Shown piece by piece: positions 7,831 to 16,224 of a stretch of 31,780 nt of DNA. The position numbers and the translations under genes were made by a program. Numbering within the stretch: the stretch's first letter is position 1; every line of letters starts with the position of its first letter. Source of the stretch: Burkholderiales bacterium (lineage in GTDB: Bacteria > Pseudomonadota > Gammaproteobacteria > Burkholderiales > Thiobacillaceae); contig SXRG01000025.1 in NCBI GenBank assembly GCA_005793645.1, positions 1 to 31,780 on the forward strand, written 5' to 3'. The notes beneath the pieces were generated by a model, which saw only the letters and a list, made by a program, of their open reading frames with translations, made no database searches and had not been told where the DNA came from.

Positions 7831-8523
7831 TCATCTGTCATCTGATCTGATCAGTGTGCCGTCCTGAAGCGTCAGGATATGCTGCATGCGTCCGGCCAGC
7901 ACCGGATCATGCGTGACCACCAACAAAGCGATCTGGTGCTGCTGGCTCACATTTAGCAACAGATCCTGGATATGCCCCGCTGTGTGGCGATCCAGGTTAC
8001 CAGTCGGTTCATCCATCAGCATGCAGGCCGGTCGCACCACCAAAGCACGAGCAATCGCAGCGCGTTGGCGCTCGCCACCCGACAGTTCGCTAGGGCGATG
8101 CATCAGCCGATGTCCAAGCCCCACCTCTTCCAGGGCGGCGGCGGCCAGGACCTCAGCTTCAGCCCGAGGCACCCGGCGCAGAAGAATCGGCATGGCCACA
8201 TTCTCAAGGGCTGTAAATTCAGGCAGGAGGTGGTGAAATTGGTACACAAAGCCCAAACTACCGTTGCGTAAGGCACAGCGTTCGCGTTCACCAATATTGG
8301 CCAAATCCTGGCCATTCAGCATTACTTGTCCGGCATCTGGACGATCCAAACCACCCAGGATATGCATCAGCGTACTCTTGCCGGAACCTGATGCACCCAT
8401 AATCGCCACCTGCTCGCCTACGCTAATAGCGAGATCAACCCCTACCAATACAGGCACTTCGATGCTGCCTAACCTGTAACCTTTACAAATCCCCTGACAG
8501 GCCAAGACGATGTGTTCATTCAT
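7831..8523 (-). CDS. lolD: LolD, ATPase of the lipoprotein-release ABC transporter
   Basis: LolD drives release of outer-membrane lipoproteins from the inner membrane to LolA. The 230-residue protein has Walker A GASGSGKST (43-51), the Q-loop region FVYQFHHLLPEFTALEN, the signature LSGGERQR, Walker B MLMDEPTGNLD and the switch-histidine segment VVTHD. FHHLLPEF is characteristic of LolD rather than FtsE or MacB. I chose the start MNEHIVLACQ at 8523, which overlaps the end of the upstream permease gene by eight bases. The longer open frame upstream is antisense-like and lacks family similarity. Confidence 0.93.
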   Translation of the reverse strand: MNEHIVLACQGICKGYRLGSIEVPVLVGVDLAISVGEQVAIMGASGSGKSTLMHILGGLDRPDAGQVMLNGQDLANIGERERCALRNGSLGFVYQFHHLLPEFTALENVAMPILLRRVPRAEAEVLAAAALEEVGLGHRLMHRPSELSGGERQRAAIARALVVRPACMLMDEPTGNLDRHTAGHIQDLLLNVSQQHQIALLVVTHDPVLAGRMQHILTLQDGTLIRSDDR

Positions 8524-9772
8524 AACGCAATGCCTCCGCCGGATGGACACGCGAGGCGCGCCAACTCGGATACAGCGTTGCCAAAAAAGATAACAACAAA
8601 GACACTCCGCCCACCCAAAGCACATCGCCGAGGACTAGTTTGGACGGTAACTCAGAGATGTAATAGACATCCGCCGGGAAGAGATCCTGCCCAAGGATGC
8701 GCTCAACAAACGGCACCACGACCTCAATATTAAGTGCCAGCAGAACGCCCAGCGACACGCCACTCAGTGTGCCAATCACACCAATCAGTGTGCCCTGTAC
8801 CATGAAGACCTGCATCACTGAGGCGGGCAGCATCCCCAATGTACGCAGAATGGCGATGTCGGCTCGTTTGTCCTGCACGGCCATCACCAGGGTCGAAACA
8901 ATATTAAAAGCGGCCACCGCCACAATCAGGGACAAGATGATGAACATCATGCGTTTCTCGATCTGGACAGCACGAAAGAAATTGGCGTGGCTCTGTGTCC
9001 AGTCCGTTACGGCATATTCGCTGTTAAGGGTATTGACCAAGGTCCGCCGCACCTGCGGCGCCGCGTCCATATCGACCAACTTCAGGCGCAATCCCGAAAC
9101 CGCTTCACCCGTACGCAACAGCTTGGCCGCATCGTCAATATGAAGAAAGGCCAGGCCGGCATCATATTCATACATCCCCGCTTCGAACACGCCCACCACG
9201 GTGAACTGCTTCATGCGTGGCACCATACCAGCCGGAGTCACCACGCCCTGCGGAACGACCAGGGTCAGCCGGTCACCCCGAAAAACCCCCAATGCCCGCG
9301 CCAGCTCCGCACCGAGGACAATATTAAATTCGCCGGCGCGCAAGTCCTCAAATCGGCCTGACTTCATCCGCGACGGCACCTCATCGACCTGTCCTTCCCT
9401 GTCTGGCAAAACCCCGCGCAGCATCACCCCACGCGTCTCGCCACCGGCAGCCAGAAGACCCTGACCACTGATATAAGGTGCCGACCCGATGATGGTGGGT
9501 TGCTGCCGCACCCTGGCATCCAGCACTGACCACGCATCAAGACGGCCATCGTGACCCGTCATTTCGATATGCGCCGCTACACCAAGGATGCGATTACGCA
9601 ATTCATCCTGAAATCCGTTCATCACCGACATCACCACGATCAGCGCCATCACACCCAAGGCAATGCCTGCCATGGAGACAACCGAGATGAAGGAAATGAA
9701 ATGATTACGGCGTTTGGCTCGCGTATATCGCAAGCCAATCCATAGTTCAAAGGGCCAACCCGACAAGCTCAT
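8516..9772 (-). CDS. lolC: LolC/LolE-type lipoprotein-release permease
   Basis: This 418-residue inner-membrane permease starts MSLSGWPFELWIGLRYTRAK and then FISFISVVSMAGIALGVMAL, the usual LolC/E opening. A periplasmic domain of about 200 residues follows, then three membrane helices near the C-terminus, including LSLIVAVAAFNIVSTLVMAV. The tail ends YPSWRASRVHPAEALRYE. Only one permease gene is beside lolD; whether it forms a homodimer or pairs with a second permease elsewhere cannot be seen. The start at 9772 gives the family's normal length; an upstream in-frame start at 9865 adds an atypical sequence. LolC versus LolE is not resolved. Confidence 0.9.
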   Translation of the reverse strand: MSLSGWPFELWIGLRYTRAKRRNHFISFISVVSMAGIALGVMALIVVMSVMNGFQDELRNRILGVAAHIEMTGHDGRLDAWSVLDARVRQQPTIIGSAPYISGQGLLAAGGETRGVMLRGVLPDREGQVDEVPSRMKSGRFEDLRAGEFNIVLGAELARALGVFRGDRLTLVVPQGVVTPAGMVPRMKQFTVVGVFEAGMYEYDAGLAFLHIDDAAKLLRTGEAVSGLRLKLVDMDAAPQVRRTLVNTLNSEYAVTDWTQSHANFFRAVQIEKRMMFIILSLIVAVAAFNIVSTLVMAVQDKRADIAILRTLGMLPASVMQVFMVQGTLIGVIGTLSGVSLGVLLALNIEVVVPFVERILGQDLFPADVYYISELPSKLVLGDVLWVGGVSLLLSFLATLYPSWRASRVHPAEALRYE

Positions 9773-9863
9773 ACAAAGGCCACTGTGTAATGAAAAGAAA
9801 AACGAACAAAAGTCATAGGCCACCATTGTAACGATCCTCCGCCTTGCCGTACGATTCACATAC

Positions 9864-9879
9864 ATTGATGGGCATCAAT
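9864..9879. promoter_or_regulatory. Inverted repeat in the lolC / 9943-gene divergent region
   Basis: ATTGATG and CATCAAT are perfect 7-base arms separated by GG. The site sits in the 170-base divergent region, 64 bases before the plus-strand gene at 9943. A -10-like TAGAAT follows at 9901-9906, but no good -35 stands at the right distance. The ATTGAT half-site recurs in the palindrome upstream of argD. An operator role is only inferred. Confidence 0.3.
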
Positions 9880-9942
9880 CGATACATCCTTTGTTTTCGA
9901 TAGAATCAAAGACTACTCTCATCCTCTTATCAAGAATCTGCC

Positions 9943-11106
9943 ATGCCATCCGGTCCCCGCGAAATAACCACCCATTTCCGCCCCATCCCGCTAGATGTTC
10001 CAGATGGCATGAAACCCAACGAGTTTTTCAACAGCGCAGAAAACCTCAATGACCTGATCTACAACAATGGCCTGCTGCAGAATCCGGAAGGCCTCCTGCT
10101 TTATCGCAAGGCCATTGGCCACAGCAATCTGTTCGATGCCTCAATCATCTATAACACCTCGCAGTCCGTGCTTGACCCCCTAGGCCGACCCGTACGGCGC
10201 ACTCAGGTCCCCAAGTCCGTGAAGAATGTCTGGAACCGCATGAACCAGATCCTCTTCGATTACATGCTGGAATGCTACCCAGATCCAGAAAAGCACCTTG
10301 TTCTGGCCGGCGAAGCCAGTCTCGACGCTACCTGGCCACTCACTTCTCCCGGAGTGCCTTCAATCCGCATGTTGCACAACCACTTTATCGTCTTCGACAA
10401 AGAGGAACTGCGGGCCGCGCCGCTGGCCGACGCGGCCAACCCTAACCTGACTGACGGCGGCCAGCACTCGTTATTTCAAGCCAATATGCGCGACCTCTAT
10501 CGCGCCTTCTTCGCCGGACTGGACCTTTCCATCCTGCAACCCTGCCAATCCGGCTCCTGTCGCATCGCCCTCACAGGCTATCCGCAAGGTCTGCCAAGCT
10601 GGGAGATTCAAGGTGGTGAAACAGCCCTCCGGGACCCGCGTTTCTGGAAGGAATATGACACCCTGCTCAAGGGTTTCATCGACTTCTACCGCAGTTTTTT
10701 TAGCCAAGTCTCAACCCGCAACGCACCCCTGCCAAATGACCTGAACTTTCCGCAACTGGTCGAGGACAAGCTCCAGTTCAACAACGACTTCCTCAAAACG
10801 GCGAAGATGGTGCGCGACCGTTGTATCAAGGACGCCAAATACGCCAATGCAATTCGCTGGCAACCCGCCTTCAAACAACTCATCTACCGCAATGATGCCG
10901 GCAATCTGATCGTTACCATCAGTCAAAACTCCATTGGTAACGCCATCACCGAACTGCTCGGCGTCGTCGTCAAACGGATACCAGATGCCGAAGCCTATGC
11001 CCGGGCCGAGCCAGCCCTAATCGAGAAACTCCTCACCGTGCGCCAACGCCTGATTGAAGCCGACCTTGGCGAAGGAATTGCCACTCCATCCTGGGCCGCC
11101 GTGTGA
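9943..11106 (+). CDS. Unrecognised soluble 387-residue protein with an HNHF motif
   Basis: I do not recognise this protein. It has no signal peptide or membrane segment and so should be cytoplasmic. It opens with REITTHFRPIPLDVPDGM and has highly patterned, enzyme-like segments: HLVLAGEASLDATWP, PSIRMLHNHFIVFD (about residues 141-154), GYPQGLPSWEI, ANAIRWQPAFKQLIYR and ISQNSIGNAITELLG. The HNHF pair inside a hydrophobic strand recalls the His-x-His strands of HIT/GalT-fold nucleotidyl-transfer enzymes, but the resemblance is weak and I claim no function. The last four bases overlap the next gene (GTGA), so the two products are probably made together. Its density of Trp, Tyr and Asn motifs suggests a constrained, functional protein. 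Confidence 0.8.
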   Translation: MPSGPREITTHFRPIPLDVPDGMKPNEFFNSAENLNDLIYNNGLLQNPEGLLLYRKAIGHSNLFDASIIYNTSQSVLDPLGRPVRRTQVPKSVKNVWNRMNQILFDYMLECYPDPEKHLVLAGEASLDATWPLTSPGVPSIRMLHNHFIVFDKEELRAAPLADAANPNLTDGGQHSLFQANMRDLYRAFFAGLDLSILQPCQSGSCRIALTGYPQGLPSWEIQGGETALRDPRFWKEYDTLLKGFIDFYRSFFSQVSTRNAPLPNDLNFPQLVEDKLQFNNDFLKTAKMVRDRCIKDAKYANAIRWQPAFKQLIYRNDAGNLIVTISQNSIGNAITELLGVVVKRIPDAEAYARAEPALIEKLLTVRQRLIEADLGEGIATPSWAAV

Positions 11107-11645
11107 AAGGATTCCTTGCCCGTCTACTGGACAACAAACCAGAGGCTGCACCACCCCCAAACGCCGCCCAATCTGCCACCAAAGACGGGTTCACAACAGC
11201 GGGCGGGGTCTGGTATTTTGCCAACCCTATTCATCTCGAGGCCCGCATGGAACATCTGGTCCCTAGCGCTGATATTTCGGCCCACCTCGACGCAAACACA
11301 TGGCAGCAACTTGAATCCCTACTGAATACCCATTTCAATAGTGAGGAATTGCGTTTTTTCCTGACCCTGAACCCGACCCCGCAACTTTACCTGCGCGTTA
11401 CTACGCCTTTCGCCCTGACCCCTCTACCCGTCAGCGCAATTCTCGGCCGCCCCATTGCCAGTCACTGGCCCTCGGAGACCGAAGCACGACCTCTAATCAG
11501 GCCCCTCGCACGACTGCTCAACGAGATCCAAATGCTGCTCCATGAACAACCGTTCAACGAAGCGCGTGAGGCGCGTGGCGAGCCACCTATCAACGGCCTA
11601 TGGCTCTGGGATATTCCCGCTCTCCCCGCAGGGTTTAAACTCTAG
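11103..11645 (+). CDS. RpfE-type conserved protein
   Basis: This 180-residue cytoplasmic protein starts with GTG, overlapping the preceding stop by four bases, a classic translational-coupling arrangement. Its body resembles proteins annotated as RpfE-type regulatory proteins in proteobacteria: an ANPIHLEARMEHLV segment, a central TPQLYLRVTTPF strand, a LLNEIQMLLHEQPFNEAREA helix and a GEPPINGLWLWD motif. In the homologues I have in mind that last motif reads NSLWLWGGG and is followed by a further domain. Here the protein ends 14 residues later, so it looks like the short or N-terminal half. No biochemical role is established for the family. Its final 48 bases overlap the convergent metallopeptidase gene. 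Confidence 0.7.
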   Translation: MKGFLARLLDNKPEAAPPPNAAQSATKDGFTTAGGVWYFANPIHLEARMEHLVPSADISAHLDANTWQQLESLLNTHFNSEELRFFLTLNPTPQLYLRVTTPFALTPLPVSAILGRPIASHWPSETEARPLIRPLARLLNEIQMLLHEQPFNEAREARGEPPINGLWLWDIPALPAGFKL

Positions 11646-12404
11646 GGCCATTGCCAGCCGCCCTTCACTTCGCAGCCGAATCCGCGCCAAACGATAATCG
11701 GGGTACAGAGCCTCAACCTCGCGCCAAAAAGCGGGCGAATGGTTGTGTTGACGCAGATGCGCCAGTTCGTGGCAGATCACATAATCGATCAGATCTTCGG
11801 ACATCATCACCAACCGCCAGTTCAAGCCCATCCGCCCTTGTGCCGACAGGCTACCCCAGCGCGTCCGCGCAGCGAACACGCGCAAAGGTGGGGCCACCAC
11901 ACCCATGCGTGCGGCCTGTAGCACTAGGCGGGCAGACAAGACCTCTATCGCCTGACTGCGATACCAATCATGTACGCGACCTGGCACATCCACCCAGGCT
12001 CCAGACACTTTCAGGTTGTTCGCCACCAGACACGGCATAATCAGGCTATCTTCCCGCCAATCCAGGGTCAGCGACCGACCCAACCAGGGGATCGTCATTC
12101 CGTTGCTCCAGACGCGATGCCGCTGCGCAACAGCTTTCAGGCGTTCACGCAACCAAGGCAAATAATGGAGAACAAAATCCTCCACCGCGCTCAAAGGGGT
12201 GTGCTGCGGGGCCTGCACCACGATGTGCCCTGTTTCCTGCACCTGCAATGCAAGGGTACGGCGGGCACTACTGCGCTTCAAATGATAGCGGAGTACGGCC
12301 CCGCCTGTATTCAGGGTACCAATCGACTCACGCCGAACCGTGATTCGCGGCCCTGTGCGCAATGGCACCTTCAATCGCTTCAACCAATCCGACAGCATGA
12401 GCAT
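11598..12404 (-). CDS. YgjP/DUF45 (M48-like) zinc metallopeptidase
   Basis: This 268-residue cytoplasmic protein has the YgjP-like layout: an N-terminal beta-rich region, a central AARTRWGSLSAQGRMGLNWR block and the metal site CHELAHLRQHNHSPAFW at 211-227. Zinc ligands are His212, His216 and probably His222, with Glu213 as catalytic base. Family members resemble the WLM/SprT-like proteases, but their substrates are unknown. The start could be 12404 or the internal Met at 12398; neither has a strong ribosome-binding site. Its 3' end runs 48 bases into the convergent gene, and the extra tail FKPCGESGNIPEP is not family-typical. Confidence 0.85.
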   Translation of the reverse strand: MLMLSDWLKRLKVPLRTGPRITVRRESIGTLNTGGAVLRYHLKRSSARRTLALQVQETGHIVVQAPQHTPLSAVEDFVLHYLPWLRERLKAVAQRHRVWSNGMTIPWLGRSLTLDWREDSLIMPCLVANNLKVSGAWVDVPGRVHDWYRSQAIEVLSARLVLQAARMGVVAPPLRVFAARTRWGSLSAQGRMGLNWRLVMMSEDLIDYVICHELAHLRQHNHSPAFWREVEALYPDYRLARIRLRSEGRLAMALEFKPCGESGNIPEP

Positions 12405-12437
12405 CCAAACACGGCTCCAGGCACAAGATTACAAAAT

Positions 12438-12474
12438 TTGACAAAGACACAATGAGGATCTAGCTTTGTTGACA
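12438..12474 (+). promoter_or_regulatory. Two consensus -35 hexamers before the small zinc-finger gene
   Basis: TTGACA occurs exactly at 12438-12443 and again at 12469-12474. At 17-base spacing the first is followed by TAGCTT and the second by ATTGAT, both poor -10 matches. Either could drive the gene at 12528. The two perfect -35 boxes are visible; promoter activity is a guess. Confidence 0.3.
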
Positions 12475-12527
12475 GGAGTCGAGAGGTTGTCATTGATCTT
12501 TTCGGTTCCCCAGATGAGGAGATTGTC

Positions 12528-12725
12528 ATGGCACCCAAACCGGAACCTGTCGAACAGATCGCGTGCGCATTGTGCATGAAGGAAATCCCGAGATCCGAAG
12601 CCACTGTAGCCGAGGCGACAGATTATCTACTCTATTTCTGTGGTCTGGACTGTTACGATATTTGGCAGAAAGTACCGCACGAGGACATCGCCCTACCCGC
12701 CCAGTCAACCCATTCAACGCAGTAG
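12528..12725 (+). CDS. DUF3330-like small zinc-finger protein
   Basis: This 65-residue protein has four cysteines arranged CALC (13-16) and CGLDC (38-42), with an EATDYLLYF segment between them. This fits a single zinc ribbon of the kind annotated DUF3330. It begins MAPKPEPVEQ and is preceded by a strong GAGGAG ribosome-binding site eight bases from the ATG, which supports real translation despite its size. The function of the family is unknown to me; a metal-binding or protein-protein adaptor role is possible. Its stop codon directly touches the stop of convergent plsC. Confidence 0.8.
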   Translation: MAPKPEPVEQIACALCMKEIPRSEATVAEATDYLLYFCGLDCYDIWQKVPHEDIALPAQSTHSTQ

Positions 12726-13460
12726 TCAACGCGGCGGTGATAATGTGGCCATTTGGGCCTCGATCCATGCCTCCACCTCGGCATTGATCTCGGCGGGTTT
12801 ACGCCCGATTGTAGCGATGGGTGCACCAATACGCACCGTGATCTCTCCCGCCTGCTTTACCAGCGCGTTTTTTTTCCAACATTCGCCAGCATTGTGGGCC
12901 ACCGGCACCACCGGTACACCTGCTTTGCAGGCCAGCCAAGCGCCACCCACCTGATAATTACCGCGCTCGCCCGGGGCGATGCGTGTCCCCTCCGGGAAAA
13001 CAACCACCCAAAAACCGGCCGCCAGTCGCGCCTGCCCCTGTTCTACGAGCTGCTTGAGGGCCTCGCGTCCCGCACCCCGGTTGATCGCAACCGGACTAAA
13101 CGCCGCCAGGCCCCAGCCAAAAAACGGAATGCGGAGTAATTCACGCTTGAGGACAAACGATAAGGGCGGAAAAATCTGCTGAAAAGCAATCGTTTCCCAA
13201 GCCGACTGATGCTTGGAGAGGATCACAACCGGCTCTGCCGGAATTCCATCCGCCCGAAGGGGTAGGTTTTCCAGCCCTTCTACGCGATAGCGTATGCCCA
13301 GCACCCACCCTGTCAAGGCCATAACCACGGTACTCCAGGTGCGGATCAAGCGATAACGCGTCAGGCGCGGAAAACTAAAGGTGAGAAGCCCCAGTAACCC
13401 ATACGGCAGGGTCAACAGTGTTTGTAGCAACAAAAACAGGATAGAGCGTAATCCGTTCAT
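12726..13460 (-). CDS. plsC: 1-acyl-sn-glycerol-3-phosphate acyltransferase
   Basis: PlsC adds the second acyl chain to make phosphatidic acid at the inner membrane. The 244-residue protein has N-terminal hydrophobic helices (about residues 6-30 and 43-56), the acyltransferase motif SKHQSAWET with His84 (HX4E instead of the usual HX4D), a SPVAINRG segment, and FPEGTRIAPGE (155-165). The HX4E form is seen in some proteobacterial PlsC relatives and need not abolish activity. It lies 11 bases downstream of the DUF2288 gene, so a three-gene run (phospholipase-D-like, DUF2288, plsC) is likely. A lyso-ornithine-lipid or other acyltransferase cannot be excluded. Confidence 0.88.
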   Translation of the reverse strand: MNGLRSILFLLLQTLLTLPYGLLGLLTFSFPRLTRYRLIRTWSTVVMALTGWVLGIRYRVEGLENLPLRADGIPAEPVVILSKHQSAWETIAFQQIFPPLSFVLKRELLRIPFFGWGLAAFSPVAINRGAGREALKQLVEQGQARLAAGFWVVVFPEGTRIAPGERGNYQVGGAWLACKAGVPVVPVAHNAGECWKKNALVKQAGEITVRIGAPIATIGRKPAEINAEVEAWIEAQMATLSPPR

Positions 13461-13471
13461 CTGGCGAACTT

Positions 13472-13798
13472 TCAGGTAATGGATCTCTCGGCAGGGATCT
13501 CCTGCACCAAGACAAACGGGGCGGCCACCACGGCCCAGAAATGCGCACCCGTCGAAGACCAGACCTGTGCCTCTTCCATACTCACTGAGGCCACCTGTCG
13601 CGCCGTCATCCAGTCCTGTAGCGTCAATGCCTCGTCACGCGCAACACAACACGCCACAGCAACCAGATCCAGACCCGCATCGACGCGAATCAAGACACCA
13701 CGCGCAAAGGCACGCTCCAGTTCACCCCAAGAAACCCGTCCCGTCTGGGCGTTGAACAGTGTCTCGAGATCAGCATCCTGAATGACAGGCTCCATCAT
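13472..13798 (-). CDS. DUF2288 family protein
   Basis: This is a 108-residue cytoplasmic protein of unknown function. It matches DUF2288 through the pattern ETLFNAQTGRVSWGELERAF, ARGVLIRVDAGLDLVAVA, and a C-terminal SSTGAHFWAVVAAPFVLVQE segment. The ATG at 13798 overlaps the stop of the upstream phospholipase-D-like gene (ATGA); a second ATG follows directly, so either may be used. The longer open frame upstream is out of character with the family. Nothing in the sequence hints at a reaction. Confidence 0.8.
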   Translation of the reverse strand: MMEPVIQDADLETLFNAQTGRVSWGELERAFARGVLIRVDAGLDLVAVACCVARDEALTLQDWMTARQVASVSMEEAQVWSSTGAHFWAVVAAPFVLVQEIPAERSIT

Positions 13799-14385
13799 GA
13801 GCCACTCCTCGGCGCGTAAGGGACAGCCTGATCCCAAAGACGCTCCCAATCCGAACGGTAACGGAGGGCGATCTCGGGCTGATTCCAAATAACCATAACA
13901 TTTTCCGCATTCCGCTCAGCCGCCGCACGGCTGTAATTGAAGCTACCCAATTCCACGGAATGGCCGTCAATCACCAGATATTTGTTGTGCTGAATGGCAT
14001 GCTTTTCGTCGATGCGCACGCCAATACCCTGATTGGCGAGAAAGGTAGCGGCGCTGTAACGCTCACTGCGTTGACTCTTGTCGAGGACTGCACGAACCTG
14101 AACCCCCTTTTTATGGGCGGTCAGCAAGGCTTGAGCGATCGGTTTGCTAGTAAAAGAATAGGCCGCCACTAGGATGTCCTGCTGCGCAGCACCAATAGCG
14201 CGAATGACCAATGCCTCCGCCCCACCATCGGGTGAAAAGCCGATCTCAACCTGCCCGGTCAAAGGGATGGATCGAGTATCAGGGGCCAGAAAGAGTGATG
14301 TCGGAAAGATCCCGCTGAACACACCACCCAAAGCCATCGCCGCACCAATAAACAGGGAAAACAAGGTCTTTGTCATAGGTTCCAT
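13795..14385 (-). CDS. Exported phospholipase-D-fold nuclease-like protein
   Basis: This 196-residue protein has a hydrophobic N-terminal export or anchor segment (about residues 7-33) and one PLD catalytic motif: HNKYLVID at 133-140 (His133, Lys135, Asp140), followed by GSFNYSRAAAERNAEN. A single HKD motif in a short protein is the layout of the Nuc-type periplasmic endonucleases, which act as homodimers; the fold also serves phospholipases. Substrate is therefore uncertain. The start at 14385 is preferred because GGGA precedes it at suitable spacing. It overlaps DUF2288 by four bases. The upstream in-frame extension to 14487 runs into the divergent promoter region and lacks family features. 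Confidence 0.85.
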   Translation of the reverse strand: MEPMTKTLFSLFIGAAMALGGVFSGIFPTSLFLAPDTRSIPLTGQVEIGFSPDGGAEALVIRAIGAAQQDILVAAYSFTSKPIAQALLTAHKKGVQVRAVLDKSQRSERYSAATFLANQGIGVRIDEKHAIQHNKYLVIDGHSVELGSFNYSRAAAERNAENVMVIWNQPEIALRYRSDWERLWDQAVPYAPRSGS

Positions 14386-14505
14386 TGTCCCGTTTTTTGC
14401 CTCGCTGTGCATCCATGACCGCCACGCAGCGAATCTGGCACAATGAGCATCCCTGTGTATTGAACTAATCTGACTCAATCCAGCCAACCCAGCATGGAGA
14501 TCCCC

Positions 14506-14964
14506 ATGAAACGATTCACTTTATACCTTGCCACCCTGTTCCTGCTCGCCGGATGTAACAGTCTGCCCGTCATCGACGGCCAGAAGGAAGATGTCGACGC
14601 CATCCGCAAACAGTTATTGGGCGAAATGCCACTGCCTTTAGGGGCAAAGATCGATAATGATGCCTCCCTAATCCTAGGCAGCGGCGAAAATTGGACCGGT
14701 CGCGTCGTTCTCAGTATCCCGCTGGGATCTGCGGAGGTCTTCAATTCCATTCGCGAACAATTTCAGGCCAGTGGCTGGGCCTTACTCTCCTCGGTGAAGG
14801 CTAAAAACAGTATCTTGGTCCTGACCCGCCAGGAACGCACCATCACCCTGGAAATCAGCGAAAGTGGCAGCCTCAGCAACAGCAGCCGGGTCCTGCTATC
14901 CGTCGCGCCGCGCAACAACGCGCTACCCTCGCCGCGCCGACCCGATCCTAGTCCCCGCCCATGA
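14506..14964 (+). CDS. Small lipoprotein of unknown function
   Basis: This 152-residue protein opens MKRFTLYLATLFLLAGC, a clean type-II signal with lipobox LAGC and Cys17. Asn18 and Ser19 follow, so no Asp retains it in the inner membrane and Lol sorting to the outer membrane is expected. The body has a SAEVFNSIREQFQASGW helix and alternating strands and ends in a Pro/Arg-rich tail. I recognise no named domain. The start at 14506 has GGAG about six bases before it; an in-frame ATG at 14494 would put extra residues ahead of the signal. It overlaps trhP by four bases (ATGA), so the two are coupled. Confidence 0.8.
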   Translation: MKRFTLYLATLFLLAGCNSLPVIDGQKEDVDAIRKQLLGEMPLPLGAKIDNDASLILGSGENWTGRVVLSIPLGSAEVFNSIREQFQASGWALLSSVKAKNSILVLTRQERTITLEISESGSLSNSSRVLLSVAPRNNALPSPRRPDPSPRP

Positions 14965-16217
14965 CACCTGAACTGCTTGCCCCGGCCGGTTCATTGGCCA
15001 TGCTAAACACCGCCCTAGCCTTCGGCGCTACTGCCATTTACGCCGGCCAACCGCGTTACAGCCTGCGTGTGCGCAACAACGATTTTGGCGACCTGCCCGT
15101 ACTGGCTGAAGGTATACACCGCGCCCATGCCGTCGGAGCGGCCTTTTATCTTGTCTCCAACATCGTTCCACACGGTGCCAAACTCAAAACCTTCCTTGAC
15201 GACATGGCCCCCGCCATTGCCTTGGAGCCCGATGCGCTAATCATGTCCGATCCCGGTTTAATCATGAAAGTGCGCGAGACCTGGCCCGAGGTTCCGATCC
15301 ATCTTTCGGTCCAGGCCAACACCGTCAATGCAGCCAGCGTCCGCTTCTGGCAGGGAATCGGCCTGTCGCGTGTCATTTTATCGCGTGAACTGTCGCTGGA
15401 CGAAATCTCCGAGATCCGCCAAGACTGTCCCGACATGGAACTGGAGGTATTCATCCATGGTGCCTTGTGCATCGCCTATTCCGGCCGCTGCCTGCTCTCA
15501 GGTTACCTCAACCACCGCGATGCCAACCAAGGAAGCTGCACCAACGCCTGCCGCTGGGATTTTAAACCGCAACCGGCCCGTATCGATGCCGCTGGCGACA
15601 CTTGGGTTATCGAAGAAAAAGAACGCCGCAACGGAGCCTTCAATGTCATCGAAGAAGACACCCATGGCACCTACATTTTCAACTCCAAGGACCTGCGCGC
15701 CATCGAACATGTACAACGATTGATCGCGATCGGTGTCGACTCGCTCAAGATCGAAGGCCGCACCAAGTCACCCTATTATGTGGCGCGGACCACGCAGGCC
15801 TACCGCCAGGCTATCGACGATGCCATCGCCGGACGCAGTCTGAATCCGGCCCTTCTCGGCCAACTTGATGGACTGGCCAATCGGGGCTATACGGACGGTT
15901 TTTTCAAACGTCACACCCCGGCCGATTATCAAAACTATCTAAACGGCCATTCCGAGTCAGGCCGTAGCCGCTATGTTGCCGATGTCATCGACTACGACGC
16001 GGCGCGAGGTCTATGCAAAGTGTATTCAAAGAACCGCTTTGCACTCGGCGACCGACTTGAAGTAATTCAGCCCGAAGGCGTCCGCGAACACCGACTGAAC
16101 CGCATCGAGAATATCCACGGACAACCCCTGGACCTCATTCCGGGTGGAGATCATCACGCCTGGATTGATCTACCTGCCGACAGTGTAGGGGCCTTTATCG
16201 CGCGTTTCACCGCCTGA
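14961..16217 (+). CDS. trhP: TrhP (YegQ), U32-family tRNA uridine hydroxylation protein
   Basis: TrhP forms 5-hydroxyuridine at the wobble position of a subset of tRNAs, using prephenate and an iron-sulfur cluster. The 418-residue protein opens PELLAPAGSLAMLNTAL, the U32-peptidase signature region. It contains VFIHGALCIAYSGRCLLSG and then GSCTNACRW, giving the four conserved cysteines Cys170, Cys177, Cys193 and Cys197. LKIEGRTKSPYYVA and the GYTDGFF segment are also present, and length is normal for the family. The UbiU/UbiV relatives are shorter and less likely. It ends just before a strong bidirectional terminator. Confidence 0.93.
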   Translation: MTPELLAPAGSLAMLNTALAFGATAIYAGQPRYSLRVRNNDFGDLPVLAEGIHRAHAVGAAFYLVSNIVPHGAKLKTFLDDMAPAIALEPDALIMSDPGLIMKVRETWPEVPIHLSVQANTVNAASVRFWQGIGLSRVILSRELSLDEISEIRQDCPDMELEVFIHGALCIAYSGRCLLSGYLNHRDANQGSCTNACRWDFKPQPARIDAAGDTWVIEEKERRNGAFNVIEEDTHGTYIFNSKDLRAIEHVQRLIAIGVDSLKIEGRTKSPYYVARTTQAYRQAIDDAIAGRSLNPALLGQLDGLANRGYTDGFFKRHTPADYQNYLNGHSESGRSRYVADVIDYDAARGLCKVYSKNRFALGDRLEVIQPEGVREHRLNRIENIHGQPLDLIPGGDHHAWIDLPADSVGAFIARFTA

Positions 16218-16224
16218 GCCTGAT

